This document shows, in pieces, positions 33,971 to 42,744 of a DNA stretch of 64,000 bases. The translations under genes were made by a program, and so were the position numbers. This stretch comes from Paractinoplanes bogorensis. GTDB lineage: Bacteria; Actinomycetota; Actinomycetes; Mycobacteriales; Micromonosporaceae. Position 1 is the stretch's first letter. Every line of letters starts with the position of its first letter. The stretch is taken from the NCBI RefSeq assembly GCF_018829635.1, contig NZ_JAHKKG010000012.1:248001-312000 (forward strand). The letters are read 5' to 3'. The notes under the pieces are model-generated. The model ran no database searches and had not been told where the DNA came from. It saw nothing but the letters and a program-made list of their open reading frames with translations.

Positions 33971-33979
33971 TGTGGATAA
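33971..33979 (-). other. Perfect DnaA-box sequence
   Basis: TGTGGATAA on the plus strand is TTATCCACA on the minus strand, the consensus DnaA box. It lies alone in the spacer between the lipoprotein gene and mazG, so it is a possible regulatory or titration site, not an origin. Confidence 0.5.
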
Positions 33980-34046
33980 CCGGCTCTTCTGATTTGACAG
34001 CGCGGTAGTCTCCCTTCCTTCTCCCCAGGGCGGGTGGGGGCTAGGG

Positions 34047-34085
34047 ATGGCTACTCCGCGAAAACTGGCAAAGTTGCGAGCATGA
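34047..34085 (+). CDS. Possible 12-residue leader peptide of mazG
   Basis: An ATG preceded by GGTGGGGG opens a 12-codon reading frame, MATPRKLAKLRA, whose TGA overlaps the ATG of mazG as ATGA. The mazG start itself has no good ribosome site, so translation may be coupled through this small frame. It is very basic (three Lys, two Arg). It could also be chance. Confidence 0.4.
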   Translation: MATPRKLAKLRA

Positions 34086-35011
34086 CCGCACGGATCTACC
34101 TGCTCGTCACGTCGCCCCGACTCCCGGCCGGCCTGCTCACGGCGGCCGCCTGGGACGTCGTACGGGAAAATCCGGTTTTTGCCGCGGCCGAGACCGAGCA
34201 GGCGCACGCGCTGCGGAAGAGCGGCGTGCCGGTCACGATTCTGGTCGGCGACCCGGAGACCCTGATCGCCGAGCTGGCCGGCCACGAGGCCGTCGTCTGG
34301 CTGGCCGGCCCGGCCGGTGACGAGTCGTTCGCCCGCAGCCTGGGCCTGCGCCTGGCCCGCGAGCCCGGCCTGGCCGAACTCGAGCTGATGTACGGCTCGT
34401 GGGACCCGCCGGGCGCCCGCCTGCTCGACGCCGTCGCGGTGATGGACCGGCTGCTCTCGCCCGGCGGCGACCCGTGGAAGCGGGCCCAGACGCACGAGAC
34501 GCTCGCGCCCTACCTGCTCGAGGAGAGCTACGAGGCGTTCGACGCGATCGAGTCGGGCGACACCGACGCACTGCGCGAGGAACTCGGCGACGTGCTGCTG
34601 CAGATCGTCCTGCACGCGCGGCTGGCCGAGGAACTGCCCGAGGACGAGGCCTGGACCGTCGACGACGTGGCCGCCGGGCTGGTCGACAAGATGGTGCGCC
34701 GCAACCCGCACGTCTTCGCCGGGGTCGAGGTGGCCGACCTCGACGAGATCACCCGCAACTGGGACGACATCAAGAAGGCCGAGAAGACCCGCGATTCGGC
34801 GCTCGACGGCATTGCCCTGAGTCAGCCGGCACTGTCCCTGGCCGCCAAGATTCTTTCCCGTACGCATCGAGCCGGCCTCGCCGTACCCCTGCCCGACGGT
34901 TCGGATCTCGGGTCCCGGCTGCTCCGGATGGTCGCCGAGGAACCCGACGCCGAGCAGGCCCTGCGCCGCGCCGCGCTGGAATACGCGAAGGCGGTCAGAG
35001 CCGCGGAGTAG
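34082..35011 (+). CDS. mazG: MazG nucleoside triphosphate pyrophosphohydrolase
   Basis: A 309-residue protein. The N-terminal third (about 1-115) is an actinobacteria-type extension with a nucleotide-methylase-like look (YLLVTSPRLPAGLLTAAAWD). The MazG domain follows: LLDAVAVMDRLLSPGGDPWKRAQTHETL near 118-145, EESYEAFDAI and LREELGDVLLQIV with the metal-binding Glu/Asp residues. It hydrolyses abnormal or excess NTPs to NMP and PPi. I chose the ATG at 34082 because the sequence before it is not conserved-looking and the ATG is coupled to the leader frame. Confidence 0.92.
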   Translation: MTARIYLLVTSPRLPAGLLTAAAWDVVRENPVFAAAETEQAHALRKSGVPVTILVGDPETLIAELAGHEAVVWLAGPAGDESFARSLGLRLAREPGLAELELMYGSWDPPGARLLDAVAVMDRLLSPGGDPWKRAQTHETLAPYLLEESYEAFDAIESGDTDALREELGDVLLQIVLHARLAEELPEDEAWTVDDVAAGLVDKMVRRNPHVFAGVEVADLDEITRNWDDIKKAEKTRDSALDGIALSQPALSLAAKILSRTHRAGLAVPLPDGSDLGSRLLRMVAEEPDAEQALRRAALEYAKAVRAAE

Positions 35012-35021
35012 GTTTCACGGC

Positions 35022-36638
35022 ATGCCGGAGTTCGTACCCCTCGCCGAACGTATCGTCGACGCCCTCCTCGAGAGCAGCCCCGGGCTGGCCACCTTCTCCG
35101 GTGACCACCGCTTCGACGACCGGCTGCCCGACCTTTCCCCCGGTGCCGTCGGGGCCCAGGTCGCCATGCTGCGCGACGCCACCGACGCGCTCTCCGGCAT
35201 CGACGCCGACGCCCTCGACCCCGAAGACCAGGTCGACCACGCCATGCTCAGCGCCATGGCCGAGCGCGGCCTGTTCGAGCTGGGCGACATCCGCGAGCAC
35301 GAGTGGAACCCGCTCGAGCACAATCCCGGCCCGCTGCTGCACGCGCTGATCTCGCGCCAGTTCGCCCCGGCCGAGGAACGCCTGGCCAGCCTTGGCGGCC
35401 GGCTCGCGGCCATCCCCGACGCCCTGGCCACGGCTCGCGCGGTGCTGCGCGACGTGCCGCGCATCCACGCCGAGACGGCGATCGGCCAGTTCGCCGGCAC
35501 GGCGGCGCTGATCCGCGACGAGCTGCCGCCGCTGCTCGAGCAGGAACCCGGCATGCGCCCGGCCCTCGAGCCGTCCTCGGCGGCCGCGCTCAAGGCGCTC
35601 GACGAGTTCGACGGCTTCCTGCGCGGCCTGCTCGACCGCGGCGATCCCGGCCGCGACCCGCGCCTGGGCCGCCGACTGTGGGAGGCGCGTCTCTGGCACA
35701 CCCTCGACACCGAGCTGCCCGCGGCCGAGGTGCTGGCCCGCGCCCAGGCCAACCTCGAACGCACCAGCGAGCGCCTGCGCGAGGCCGCGGCCGAGCTGAC
35801 CGGTGGCCCGGCCACCGACGAGACGGTGCGGCGCGCCCTGAATGAGCTGGGCGCCCAGCACCCGGCCGACGACACGATCGTCGATCTGGCCAAGCTGACG
35901 ATGGCGGAGGCGACGGCCTTCGTCCGCGAGCACGACCTGGTCAGCCTGATCGACGACCCGTGCGTCATCGAAGAGATGCCCGAGTTCGCCCGGGGCGTCG
36001 CGGTGGCCTACTGCGACCCGCCCGGCCCGCTCGAGACGGCCGACGTCCCCACGTTCTACTGCATCTCACCGACCCCGTCCGACTGGTCGGCCGAGCGGGT
36101 CGAGTCGTTCTACCGCGAATACAACAACCACATGATCCGCGACCTGACCGTGCACGAGGCGATGCCCGGCCACTTCCTGCAGCTGGCCCACTCCCGCCGC
36201 TTCCGGGCCGCGACCCGGGTGCGCGCGTTGGGCTGGTCCGGCCCGTTCGTCGAGGGCTGGGCCGTCTACACCGAAGAGGCGATGGCCGACCTGGGCTTCG
36301 GTGGCCTCCCGGTCCGTCTCCAGCAGCTCAAGATGCAGCTCCGGATGAGCCTCAACGCGATCATCGACCAGTTGGTCCACTGCGACGACCTGCAAGAGGC
36401 CGACGCGATGGCGATGATGACCGGCGCCGGCTTCCAGGAGGAGGGCGAGGCCGCCGGCAAGTGGCGCCGCGCACTCCTCACGTCGACCCAGCTCTCCACC
36501 TACTTCGTCGGCTACACCGAGGTGGCCGCGATCGCCGCCGCCCGCCCGTTCGGCGCCACCCCGCGAGCCTGGCACGACGCGATGCTGGCCCACGGTTCCC
36601 CGCCGCCCCGCCACCTGCGCACCCTGCTCGGCGTCTGA
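35022..36638 (+). CDS. DUF885 family metallopeptidase-like protein
   Basis: A 538-residue cytoplasmic protein of the DUF885 family. The zinc-binding motif HEAMPGH lies near residue 377, with a following Glu in FVEGWAVYTEEA near 410. Family members are thought to act as peptidases. There is no signal peptide, so it is intracellular. It begins 10 bases after mazG with no terminator between, so the genes may be co-transcribed. It converges on a minus-strand gene at 36649. Confidence 0.8.
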   Translation: MPEFVPLAERIVDALLESSPGLATFSGDHRFDDRLPDLSPGAVGAQVAMLRDATDALSGIDADALDPEDQVDHAMLSAMAERGLFELGDIREHEWNPLEHNPGPLLHALISRQFAPAEERLASLGGRLAAIPDALATARAVLRDVPRIHAETAIGQFAGTAALIRDELPPLLEQEPGMRPALEPSSAAALKALDEFDGFLRGLLDRGDPGRDPRLGRRLWEARLWHTLDTELPAAEVLARAQANLERTSERLREAAAELTGGPATDETVRRALNELGAQHPADDTIVDLAKLTMAEATAFVREHDLVSLIDDPCVIEEMPEFARGVAVAYCDPPGPLETADVPTFYCISPTPSDWSAERVESFYREYNNHMIRDLTVHEAMPGHFLQLAHSRRFRAATRVRALGWSGPFVEGWAVYTEEAMADLGFGGLPVRLQQLKMQLRMSLNAIIDQLVHCDDLQEADAMAMMTGAGFQEEGEAAGKWRRALLTSTQLSTYFVGYTEVAAIAAARPFGATPRAWHDAMLAHGSPPPRHLRTLLGV

Positions 36639-36648
36639 CCGCCCGGGG

Positions 36649-37170
36649 TCAGCTGGGCAGGTGGGCGTCGGCCCAAGCCGTGAAGCGGTCGCCGAACTCG
36701 GCCTGGGCGACCTTGACGATGGCGTCGGGGTCGTCGGTGGGGGACAGGTCGAAGTGCTCGGCCAGCCACGTCACGTAGGCGTCGTGGGCGGTGCTGTGCT
36801 CGTCGTCGGGGGCGCGGTAGAACGTCACCTCGTCCCAGTCGACCATCGGCTCGGCGTCGAACGTGAGCAGGATCAGCACTTCGCGGACGTTGCGGGCCAC
36901 CACGTGCTGGCCGCCCTCGTCGCCGAACACGACCACCGGCGGGTCGGAGCGGTCGTCCAGGTGCCAGAAGGCGTAGAACGAGCCGCTTCCCGTGGCCTCG
37001 GCGAACGGGGTCAGGCCGGCCAGGAACTCGGCGTCGTCGGACCAGCCGGCCGTCAAACCGGACTTGTCGTCGTAGTCGGTCAGGGCGAAGCCGTCGGCGT
37101 AGTAGCTGCCGCCCGTCTGCTCCTGGAACGCCTTGAGGAGGTTGAGTTCGGGCACCGGCGAGTACGACAT
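36649..37170 (-). CDS. Hypothetical protein, SUKH/SMI1-like features
   Basis: A 173-residue acidic soluble protein. The stretch VVFGDEGGQHVVARNVREVLILL near the middle recalls SMI1/KNR4 (SUKH) folds, in which a FGxxGGG-like turn precedes a long helix. Such proteins often act as immunity proteins, but no toxin is seen nearby. The ATG at 37168-37170 lacks a strong ribosome site. It lies just downstream of the lipoprotein gene on the same strand (11 bases). Confidence 0.55.
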   Translation of the reverse strand: MSYSPVPELNLLKAFQEQTGGSYYADGFALTDYDDKSGLTAGWSDDAEFLAGLTPFAEATGSGSFYAFWHLDDRSDPPVVVFGDEGGQHVVARNVREVLILLTFDAEPMVDWDEVTFYRAPDDEHSTAHDAYVTWLAEHFDLSPTDDPDAIVKVAQAEFGDRFTAWADAHLPS

Positions 37171-37181
37171 GGTGCGCGAGC

Positions 37182-37856
37182 CTACCGAGGGGACTTGTCG
37201 ACCAGCTTCGCGCCCGGCGGCACCAGGAAGGCGTCGGAGGGCAGCTCTTCCGCGTACGCGGTCAGGGCCTGGTCGATGCGGACGCCGTCGATCGTGGCGG
37301 TGAAGCTGGCCAGCACGCCCTCGTTGGTCACGCACAGGTCGAACTTCTTGGCGGGCGTGCCGTCGACGCCGTCGAGCAGCAGGCACGTCGCGTGGCGACC
37401 GGCGATCGTGGTGTCGTGCGACTTGGTGTCGACGATCGGGTCGAGCGCCGCGGTCGCCAGCATGGCCTGGGCGGCCTCGGGGGAGATCAGCGGGCCGTCG
37501 TTGAGCGTGGCCGCGGCCGCGGGGTCGGCCGCCCGCGAGTCGCACACCGTCGAGCCCGTGCATTTCACCGTCACCGTGGTGGTGACGATGAGGCGGCCGC
37601 CGGGATATACGTACGAGGAACGCAGTGGTCTCTGCGCCCGATTCACGGTCGCCGTCTCGCCGCCCGCCACCTGATATTTCGCCGAATAGGTGAGGTTGGC
37701 CCCGGCCGCCAGCTGGTCGGCCGTCTCGGTGATCAGGTCGTCGCGGCTCAGCGGGGACGCGCTCGCCTCGTCGATGTCGCCGCAGCCGGACAGGCCCAGC
37801 AGCGCCACGCACGCGGCGGCGAGGCCGGCGGTCGTAAGGCGCGTAACGGTGAGCAC
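37182..37856 (-). CDS. Putative lipoprotein of unknown function
   Basis: A 224-residue exported lipoprotein with lipobox LGLSGC. The mature part has two Cys pairs likely (KCTGSTVCDS; ATCLLLDG...FDLCVT) and a beta-rich look (TVNRAQRPLRSSYVYPGGRLIVTTTVTVK), reminiscent of LppX/LprG-type lipid-binding lipoproteins but not clear enough to name. I chose the GTG at 37854-37856, which has AAGG upstream and gives a normal signal; a TTG nine codons earlier is possible. Confidence 0.68.
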   Translation of the reverse strand: MLTVTRLTTAGLAAACVALLGLSGCGDIDEASASPLSRDDLITETADQLAAGANLTYSAKYQVAGGETATVNRAQRPLRSSYVYPGGRLIVTTTVTVKCTGSTVCDSRAADPAAAATLNDGPLISPEAAQAMLATAALDPIVDTKSHDTTIAGRHATCLLLDGVDGTPAKKFDLCVTNEGVLASFTATIDGVRIDQALTAYAEELPSDAFLVPPGAKLVDKSPR

Positions 37857-37898
37857 GACTGACACCTTGGCCCATGCGCGCAACCCGAGGCAAACCAG

Positions 37899-38531
37899 TT
37901 ACTGGGCGGCTGCGCTGCGTGCCCGTGACATCAACTGCTCGTGCATGATGTAACGCCGGATGACCTTGGCCTGATACTCGTCCGACTCGGTGAAGACGGC
38001 CACCATCTCGACGATCATCGGCCCGCGGCGGGGGATCCGCTGCCGCATCGAGCTCACCTTGACCGCCTGGGCGCCGAACTCCACCACGTCGTCGCCGACC
38101 TGGATACGCAGCGTGATCTCGTCGCCGGGTTGCACCTCGACGTCGGTGAACTGCGCCCGCACGGCGTGCTCGCTCAGGTCGCGTACGTGGCCTTCAGCCG
38201 GAGAAAAAGAGGGCACGAGGAGCACGATCGGCTCGCCGCCCCCGCCGCGGACGTAGTCGCGGCTCTGCTCGAACGAGGGCTCACCGGCCAGGTGGACCTC
38301 GACCCGGTTGCCGTCCACGGCGGCGACCGTGGCCAGCGAGGCATAGCGCCCGCGCTGGGCCGTGGCCCAATGCAGTGTCACCGTCGACCCGGCCGCGGGC
38401 ACGTCGGCGAGCGCGAGCGAGAGCGTCACGGCGGTGCCTTCGGCCGACACGACGCGGACTCCGGACTGCGTTTCGCCGTACGCGGTCATCTCGATGAACG
38501 ACCCGCCGGCGGGAAGCGATGGTGTGCTCAT
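37899..38531 (-). CDS. PilZ-domain protein
   Basis: A 210-residue soluble protein with an N-terminal beta-barrel-like part (about 1-95) and a C-terminal PilZ domain. The c-di-GMP motif RxxxR is present as RDYVR near 95; the second motif DxSxxG reads DLSEHAV, with Val in place of the usual Gly. It may bind cyclic di-GMP weakly or have lost binding. No partner is adjacent. The ATG at 38529-38531 lacks a clear ribosome site. It diverges from enolase across a 230-base spacer in which I see no gene. Confidence 0.78.
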   Translation of the reverse strand: MSTPSLPAGGSFIEMTAYGETQSGVRVVSAEGTAVTLSLALADVPAAGSTVTLHWATAQRGRYASLATVAAVDGNRVEVHLAGEPSFEQSRDYVRGGGGEPIVLLVPSFSPAEGHVRDLSEHAVRAQFTDVEVQPGDEITLRIQVGDDVVEFGAQAVKVSSMRQRIPRRGPMIVEMVAVFTESDEYQAKVIRRYIMHEQLMSRARSAAAQ

Positions 38532-38761
38532 AGTGCCGGGGTAATCGGTGAACCCGAGGAGGACCTTAGTTAAAACCTCGCCGTGGAAAGCGCAGGGCAG
38601 CCGCACGTACGCTTCCAGGGCTCGATACGCTCTTGCTGTGGTCGGCCGCAGGGTCGCGGTCGGTGATTTGGCGGGCCCCATGCATCTGAGCGGGCTGCCT
38701 CCCTGTGAGGCACCCCAGGAGCAGTGAGCGGCCGCCTTACAACAAGGGAGCGACACGACAC

Positions 38762-40045
38762 ATGGCCACCATCGAAGCGATCGTCGCCCGCGAGATCCTC
38801 GACTCCCGGGGCAACCCGACCGTCGAGGTCGAGGTCGGGCTCGACGACGGCACGGTCGGCCGCGCCGCGGTGCCTTCGGGCGCCTCCACGGGAGCGTTCG
38901 AGGCGATCGAGCTGCGTGACGGCGACAAGGGCCGTTACCTGGGCAAGGGCGTCGAGAAGGCAGTTTCGAACGTCGAAGACAAGATCGCCGACGAGCTCGT
39001 CGGTTACGAGGCGAGCGAGCAGCGCCTGATCGACCAGAAGATGCTCGACCTGGACGGCACCGCCGACAAGAGCGAGCTGGGCGCCAACGCGATCCTGGGC
39101 GTCTCCCTCGCGGTGGCCAAGGCCGCCGCGCTGAGCGCCGAGCTGCCGCTGTTCCGCTACGTGGGCGGCCCCAACGCGGCCGTCCTGCCGGTGCCGATGA
39201 TGAACATCCTCAACGGTGGCGCCCACGCCGACTCGAACGTCGACGTGCAGGAGTTCATGATCGCGCCGATCGGCGCCCCGACCTTCCGCGAGGCTCTGCG
39301 CACCGGCGCCGAGGTCTACCACGCGCTCAAGTCGGTGCTGAAGAAGAAGGGCCTCTCGACCGGCCTGGGCGACGAGGGTGGCTTCGCGCCCAACCTGCCG
39401 TCCAACGCGTCCGCCCTCGACCTGATCACCGAGGCCGTGCAGGCCGCCGGCTTCACCGTGGGCACCGACATCGTCTTCGCCATGGACGTCGCCGCGACCG
39501 AGTTCCACAAGGACGGCTCGTACGTCTTCGAGGGCGCCCCGAAGTCGACCGACGAGATGATCGCGTACTACGCCAAGCTCGCCGCCGAGTACCCGATCGT
39601 CTCGATCGAGGACCCGCTGGACGAGGAGGACTGGGCCGGCTGGAGCGCGATGACGGCCGAGCTCGGCGGCAAGCTCCAGATCGTCGGCGACGACCTGTTC
39701 GTCACCAACCCGACCCGCATCGGCCGGGGCATCGCCGAGAACGCGGCCAACGCCGTGCTGGTCAAGGTCAACCAGATCGGCTCGCTGACCGAGACGCTCG
39801 ACGCCGTCGACCTGGCCCACCGGGCCGGCTTCAAGACGATGATGAGCCACCGTTCGGGCGAGACCGAGGACACCACGATCGCCGACCTGGCCGTCGCGGT
39901 GGGCAGTGGCCAGATCAAGACCGGTGCTCCGGCGCGGTCCGACCGGGTCGCGAAGTACAACCAGCTCCTGCGCATCGAGGAGCAGCTGGAGGGCGCGGCC
40001 CGGTACGCCGGTGCGGGCGCTTTCCCGCGTTACCGCACGGCGTGA
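38762..40045 (+). CDS. eno: Enolase
   Basis: A 427-residue glycolytic enzyme that converts 2-phosphoglycerate to PEP. The signature VLVKVNQIGSLTETL and the catalytic residues in its context (GDDLFVTN, MMSHRSGETEDTTIADLAV) are intact, and the N-terminus ATIEAIVAREILDSRGNPTVEVEV is typical. The ATG at 38762 has AAGGGAG upstream. The neighbours ftsB, DUF501 and ppx on the same strand are usual for actinobacteria. A hairpin between eno and ftsB may separate their expression. Confidence 0.98.
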   Translation: MATIEAIVAREILDSRGNPTVEVEVGLDDGTVGRAAVPSGASTGAFEAIELRDGDKGRYLGKGVEKAVSNVEDKIADELVGYEASEQRLIDQKMLDLDGTADKSELGANAILGVSLAVAKAAALSAELPLFRYVGGPNAAVLPVPMMNILNGGAHADSNVDVQEFMIAPIGAPTFREALRTGAEVYHALKSVLKKKGLSTGLGDEGGFAPNLPSNASALDLITEAVQAAGFTVGTDIVFAMDVAATEFHKDGSYVFEGAPKSTDEMIAYYAKLAAEYPIVSIEDPLDEEDWAGWSAMTAELGGKLQIVGDDLFVTNPTRIGRGIAENAANAVLVKVNQIGSLTETLDAVDLAHRAGFKTMMSHRSGETEDTTIADLAVAVGSGQIKTGAPARSDRVAKYNQLLRIEEQLEGAARYAGAGAFPRYRTA

Positions 40046-40070
40046 CGGACGCCCGCTAGATCATGGAGTT

Positions 40071-40113
40071 GTGGCGCCCGCGGAAACGGGCATAGGTTTC
40101 CAGCGGGCGCCAC
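40071..40113 (+). terminator. Long hairpin between eno and ftsB
   Basis: An 11-base-pair GC stem (40071-40081 with 40103-40113) continues into a 6-base-pair stem (GGAAAC/GTTTCC) around an 8-base loop, with one bulged A. There is no T-tract. It is a terminator or attenuator after eno, 22 bases before the ftsB start. Confidence 0.7.
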
Positions 40114-40135
40114 GACACGTGACGGAGGGGTTGGG

Positions 40136-40753
40136 GTGACGACACAGCGACGATCACCGAGCGGTCAGGGTCCATCCCGCCGCCCCGGATCGTCGCGCGT
40201 GCGGCACACCGGGCCGGTCCGGACTACCGGAAATGTCCGGAGCGGCGCGGCGGCGGCGCGCACCAGCACGAGCAAGAACGTCGCCGCGAGCAAAGGCGCG
40301 AACCGTCCGACGGCCTCCCGGCGTACGGGAAACGCAGCCCGAGGCGCCACCAAGCGCACGGCCGCGCCCCGGCCTCGCGCCCTGACCGGCCGGGCGATGG
40401 TTCTGATCAGCGTGTTCGTCGCGCTCGCGCTGGCCTACACCTACCCGCTGCGGGTCTATCTGGCTCAGGAATCGCAGATCGCCCAGCTCGAGGCCGACCG
40501 GGCCGCCCAGCAGGCGCAGATCGCGCAGAAGACGCAGGACCTGCAGAAGTGGAAGGACCCGGAATATCTGCGGGCGCAGGCGCGCGAGAAACTCTTCTAC
40601 GTGAGGCAGGGAGAGACCGCGCTCGTGGTCACCAACGATCCGGCCGGCGCCGCTGCCGACGCCGGGAGGAATGCCCCGGCGGCCGCACCCGACCGCTGGT
40701 ACGACACGCTGTGGAGCAGCGTCCGAGCCGCCGACGCGGAGTCCACCAACTGA
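40136..40753 (+). CDS. ftsB: FtsB/DivIC-like septum formation initiator
   Basis: A 205-residue single-pass membrane protein: a basic, Ser/Thr/Ala-rich cytoplasmic tail (1-83), one helix (about 87-105, MVLISVFVALALAYTYPL), then an extracytoplasmic coiled coil (QIAQLEADRAAQQAQIAQKTQ) and the conserved DPEYLRAQAREKLFYVRQGE. It joins the divisome through FtsL/FtsQ. The long basic tail is usual in actinobacteria. The GTG at 40136 has GGAGG upstream. The stop is one base before the next start. Confidence 0.92.
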   Translation: MTTQRRSPSGQGPSRRPGSSRVRHTGPVRTTGNVRSGAAAARTSTSKNVAASKGANRPTASRRTGNAARGATKRTAAPRPRALTGRAMVLISVFVALALAYTYPLRVYLAQESQIAQLEADRAAQQAQIAQKTQDLQKWKDPEYLRAQAREKLFYVRQGETALVVTNDPAGAAADAGRNAPAAAPDRWYDTLWSSVRAADAESTN

Positions 40754-40754
40754 C

Positions 40755-41252
40755 ATGGCACAACCGTCAGAACAAGATCTTGATGCAGTAGAGGCCCAGC
40801 TCGGCCGTCGCCCCCGCGGCACGCGTGCGATCGCGCACCGCTGCCCGTGCGGCAACCCCGATGTGGTCGAGACGGCGCCGCGCCTGGACGACGGCACCCC
40901 GTTCCCCACGCTCTACTACCTGACCTGCCCGCACGCCACCGCGGCCTGCAGCCGGCTCGAGTCGGCCGGGGTCATGCGCGACATGCAGGAGCGCCTGGCC
41001 ACCGATCCCGAGCTGGCCGCGCAGTACAAACTGGCCACCGAGGACTACCTGTCCCGGCGCAAGGCGATCGACGACGTGCCCGAGATCGCGCACGTGGCCG
41101 CCGGTGGCATGCCCGATCGGGTGAAATGCCTGCATGTTCACCTCGGACACGCGCTGGCCGTGGGCCGGGGCGTGAATCCTTTCGGTGACGAGGTCCGCGA
41201 CGCGGTCGAACCGTGGTGGGCCGAGGGCCCCTGCGTACCCAAGGCTGAGTGA
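40755..41252 (+). CDS. DUF501 family protein
   Basis: A 165-residue soluble protein of the actinobacterial DUF501 family, recognised by RCPCGNPDVVETAPRLDDGTPFPT and LTCPHATAACSRLES. Five Cys in the first half (CPC, CPH, C) may bind a metal. It always lies near eno and ppx, but its function is unknown. It starts two bases after the ftsB stop and ends overlapping the acetyltransferase start (GTGA). Confidence 0.85.
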   Translation: MAQPSEQDLDAVEAQLGRRPRGTRAIAHRCPCGNPDVVETAPRLDDGTPFPTLYYLTCPHATAACSRLESAGVMRDMQERLATDPELAAQYKLATEDYLSRRKAIDDVPEIAHVAAGGMPDRVKCLHVHLGHALAVGRGVNPFGDEVRDAVEPWWAEGPCVPKAE

Positions 41253-41749
41253 CCGTGGAGATCCGGCGCGCGCGCACCAAGGACGTCCGGGCCATCCGTG
41301 CCCTCGTCGACGAATACACCTCGGACCGCCGGCTGCTGAGCAAGGCGACCGTCACCCTGTACGAGTCGGTGCAGGAGTTCTGGGTCGCGGTGGACGACGA
41401 CGACCACGTCTTCGGATGCGGCGCCCTGCACGTGATGTGGGAAGACCTGGCCGAGATCCGCACGGTCGCCGTCGATCCGGCCCACCGCGGCCAGAAGATC
41501 GGCCACAAGATCGTCGAGTGCCTGGTCGGTGTGGCCCGCGACCTGGGCATCCGGCGGGTCTTCTGCCTCACCTTCGAGACCCGGTTCTTCGGCTCGTTCG
41601 GGTTCACCGAGATCGACGGCGCGCCGGTTCCGCATGCGGTCTACGAGCAGCTTCTTCGCTCGTACGACGAAGGTGTCGCCGAATTCCTCGACCTGGAACG
41701 GGTCAAGCCCAACACCCTGGGGAACACGAGAATGCTGCTGCACCTATGA
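41249..41749 (+). CDS. argA: Amino-acid N-acetyltransferase, ArgA type
   Basis: A 166-residue GNAT-fold enzyme similar in pattern to the short N-acetylglutamate synthase of mycobacteria (Rv2747). It would acetylate glutamate for arginine synthesis. The acetyl-CoA loop is VDPAHRGQKIGHKIV near 75-90; RRVFCLTFETRFFGSFGF is characteristic. GTG start at 41249 within a GTGA overlap; the stop overlaps the ppx start as ATGA. No other arg gene is in the window. Confidence 0.82.
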   Translation: MTVEIRRARTKDVRAIRALVDEYTSDRRLLSKATVTLYESVQEFWVAVDDDDHVFGCGALHVMWEDLAEIRTVAVDPAHRGQKIGHKIVECLVGVARDLGIRRVFCLTFETRFFGSFGFTEIDGAPVPHAVYEQLLRSYDEGVAEFLDLERVKPNTLGNTRMLLHL

Positions 41750-42660
41750 AACGGGTAGCCGGGATCGACTGCGGGACCAACTCGATCCGCCTGCTCATCG
41801 CCGACGTGGCCTCCTCGGGCGGCGGGTTCACCGAAGTGTCCCGCCGGATGGAGATCGTCCGGCTGGGCGAGGGCGTCGACCGCACCGGACGGCTGTCCGA
41901 GGGGGCTTTGTCCCGTACGCGGAAAGCCCTCCTCGGTTATGCCGCGGAGATCGCCGAGCTGGGCATCAGCCGGGTGCGCATGTGCGCCACGTCGGCCTCG
42001 CGCGACGCGTCCAACGCGCAGGAGTTCCGCGACATGGTCCGCGGCGTGCTCGGCGTCGACCCCGAGGTGATCAGCGGCGACGAGGAGGCCCGGCTCTCGT
42101 TCGCGGGCGCGGTCGCCGGCCTCACCGCCGAGCAGCCCTACCTGGTGTTCGACATCGGCGGCGGCTCGACCGAGTTCGTCACCGGCGCGGCCGCGGTCGA
42201 CCACGCCATCTCGATGGACATCGGCTGCGTCCGGATGACCGAACGGCACCTGCACAGCGACCCGCCCACCGCGGCCGAGATCCACAACGCCGAGCGCGAC
42301 ATCACGGCGGCGGTCGACATCGCGCTGACCGCCGTGCCCGGCCGCGAGGCCCGCACCATCGTCGGGCTGGCCGGCTCGGTCACCACCGTCACCGCCCTGG
42401 CCATGGGCCTTCCCGCGTACGACGCCGACGCCATCCACCATTCCCCGGTGAGCCTGGACGACGTGTCCCGGGTGACCGCCGACCTGCTGGCCATGACGGT
42501 CGAGCAGCGGCGGGCCCTCCCCGTGATGCACCCCGGCCGGGCCGACGTGATCGGTGCCGGGGCCCTGATCCTGCGCATCGTCATGGAACGATCCGGCCAC
42601 TCGACCGTGATCGCCTCGGAGCACGACATCCTCGACGGGATCTGCTACTCGCTCGCCTGA
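41746..42660 (+). CDS. ppx: Ppx/GppA exopolyphosphatase
   Basis: A 304-residue member of the ASKHA-fold Ppx/GppA family, in the short actinobacterial form (no C-terminal HD part). Phosphate loops GIDCGTNSIRLLIAD near 5-19 and VFDIGGGSTEF near 135-145 are intact. It degrades polyphosphate or pppGpp. The start is fixed by the ATGA overlap with the acetyltransferase stop; longer upstream frames have no support. Confidence 0.92.
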   Translation: MKRVAGIDCGTNSIRLLIADVASSGGGFTEVSRRMEIVRLGEGVDRTGRLSEGALSRTRKALLGYAAEIAELGISRVRMCATSASRDASNAQEFRDMVRGVLGVDPEVISGDEEARLSFAGAVAGLTAEQPYLVFDIGGGSTEFVTGAAAVDHAISMDIGCVRMTERHLHSDPPTAAEIHNAERDITAAVDIALTAVPGREARTIVGLAGSVTTVTALAMGLPAYDADAIHHSPVSLDDVSRVTADLLAMTVEQRRALPVMHPGRADVIGAGALILRIVMERSGHSTVIASEHDILDGICYSLA

Positions 42661-42707
42661 TCTTTTTTGGAGATCGGCCCGGTGACGGCCTGGTCACTAC
42701 TCTCGTC

Positions 42708-42737
42708 TTGACGGTATTTCGCATTGCGCAGTACTGT
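42708..42737 (+). promoter_or_regulatory. Promoter of the padR gene, predicted leaderless transcript
   Basis: TTGACG (42708-42713), 18 bases, TACTGT (42732-42737). The GTG start codon at 42745 lies 7 bases after the -10 element, so transcription should start at or next to the start codon. No ribosome site is present, which agrees. Confidence 0.65.
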
Positions 42738-42744
42738 CCACCGC

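Noticed and set aside
33971..33979. DnaA boxes (also at 58554-58562) as a replication origin
   Set aside because: Single boxes far apart, with no dnaA, dnaN or box cluster.
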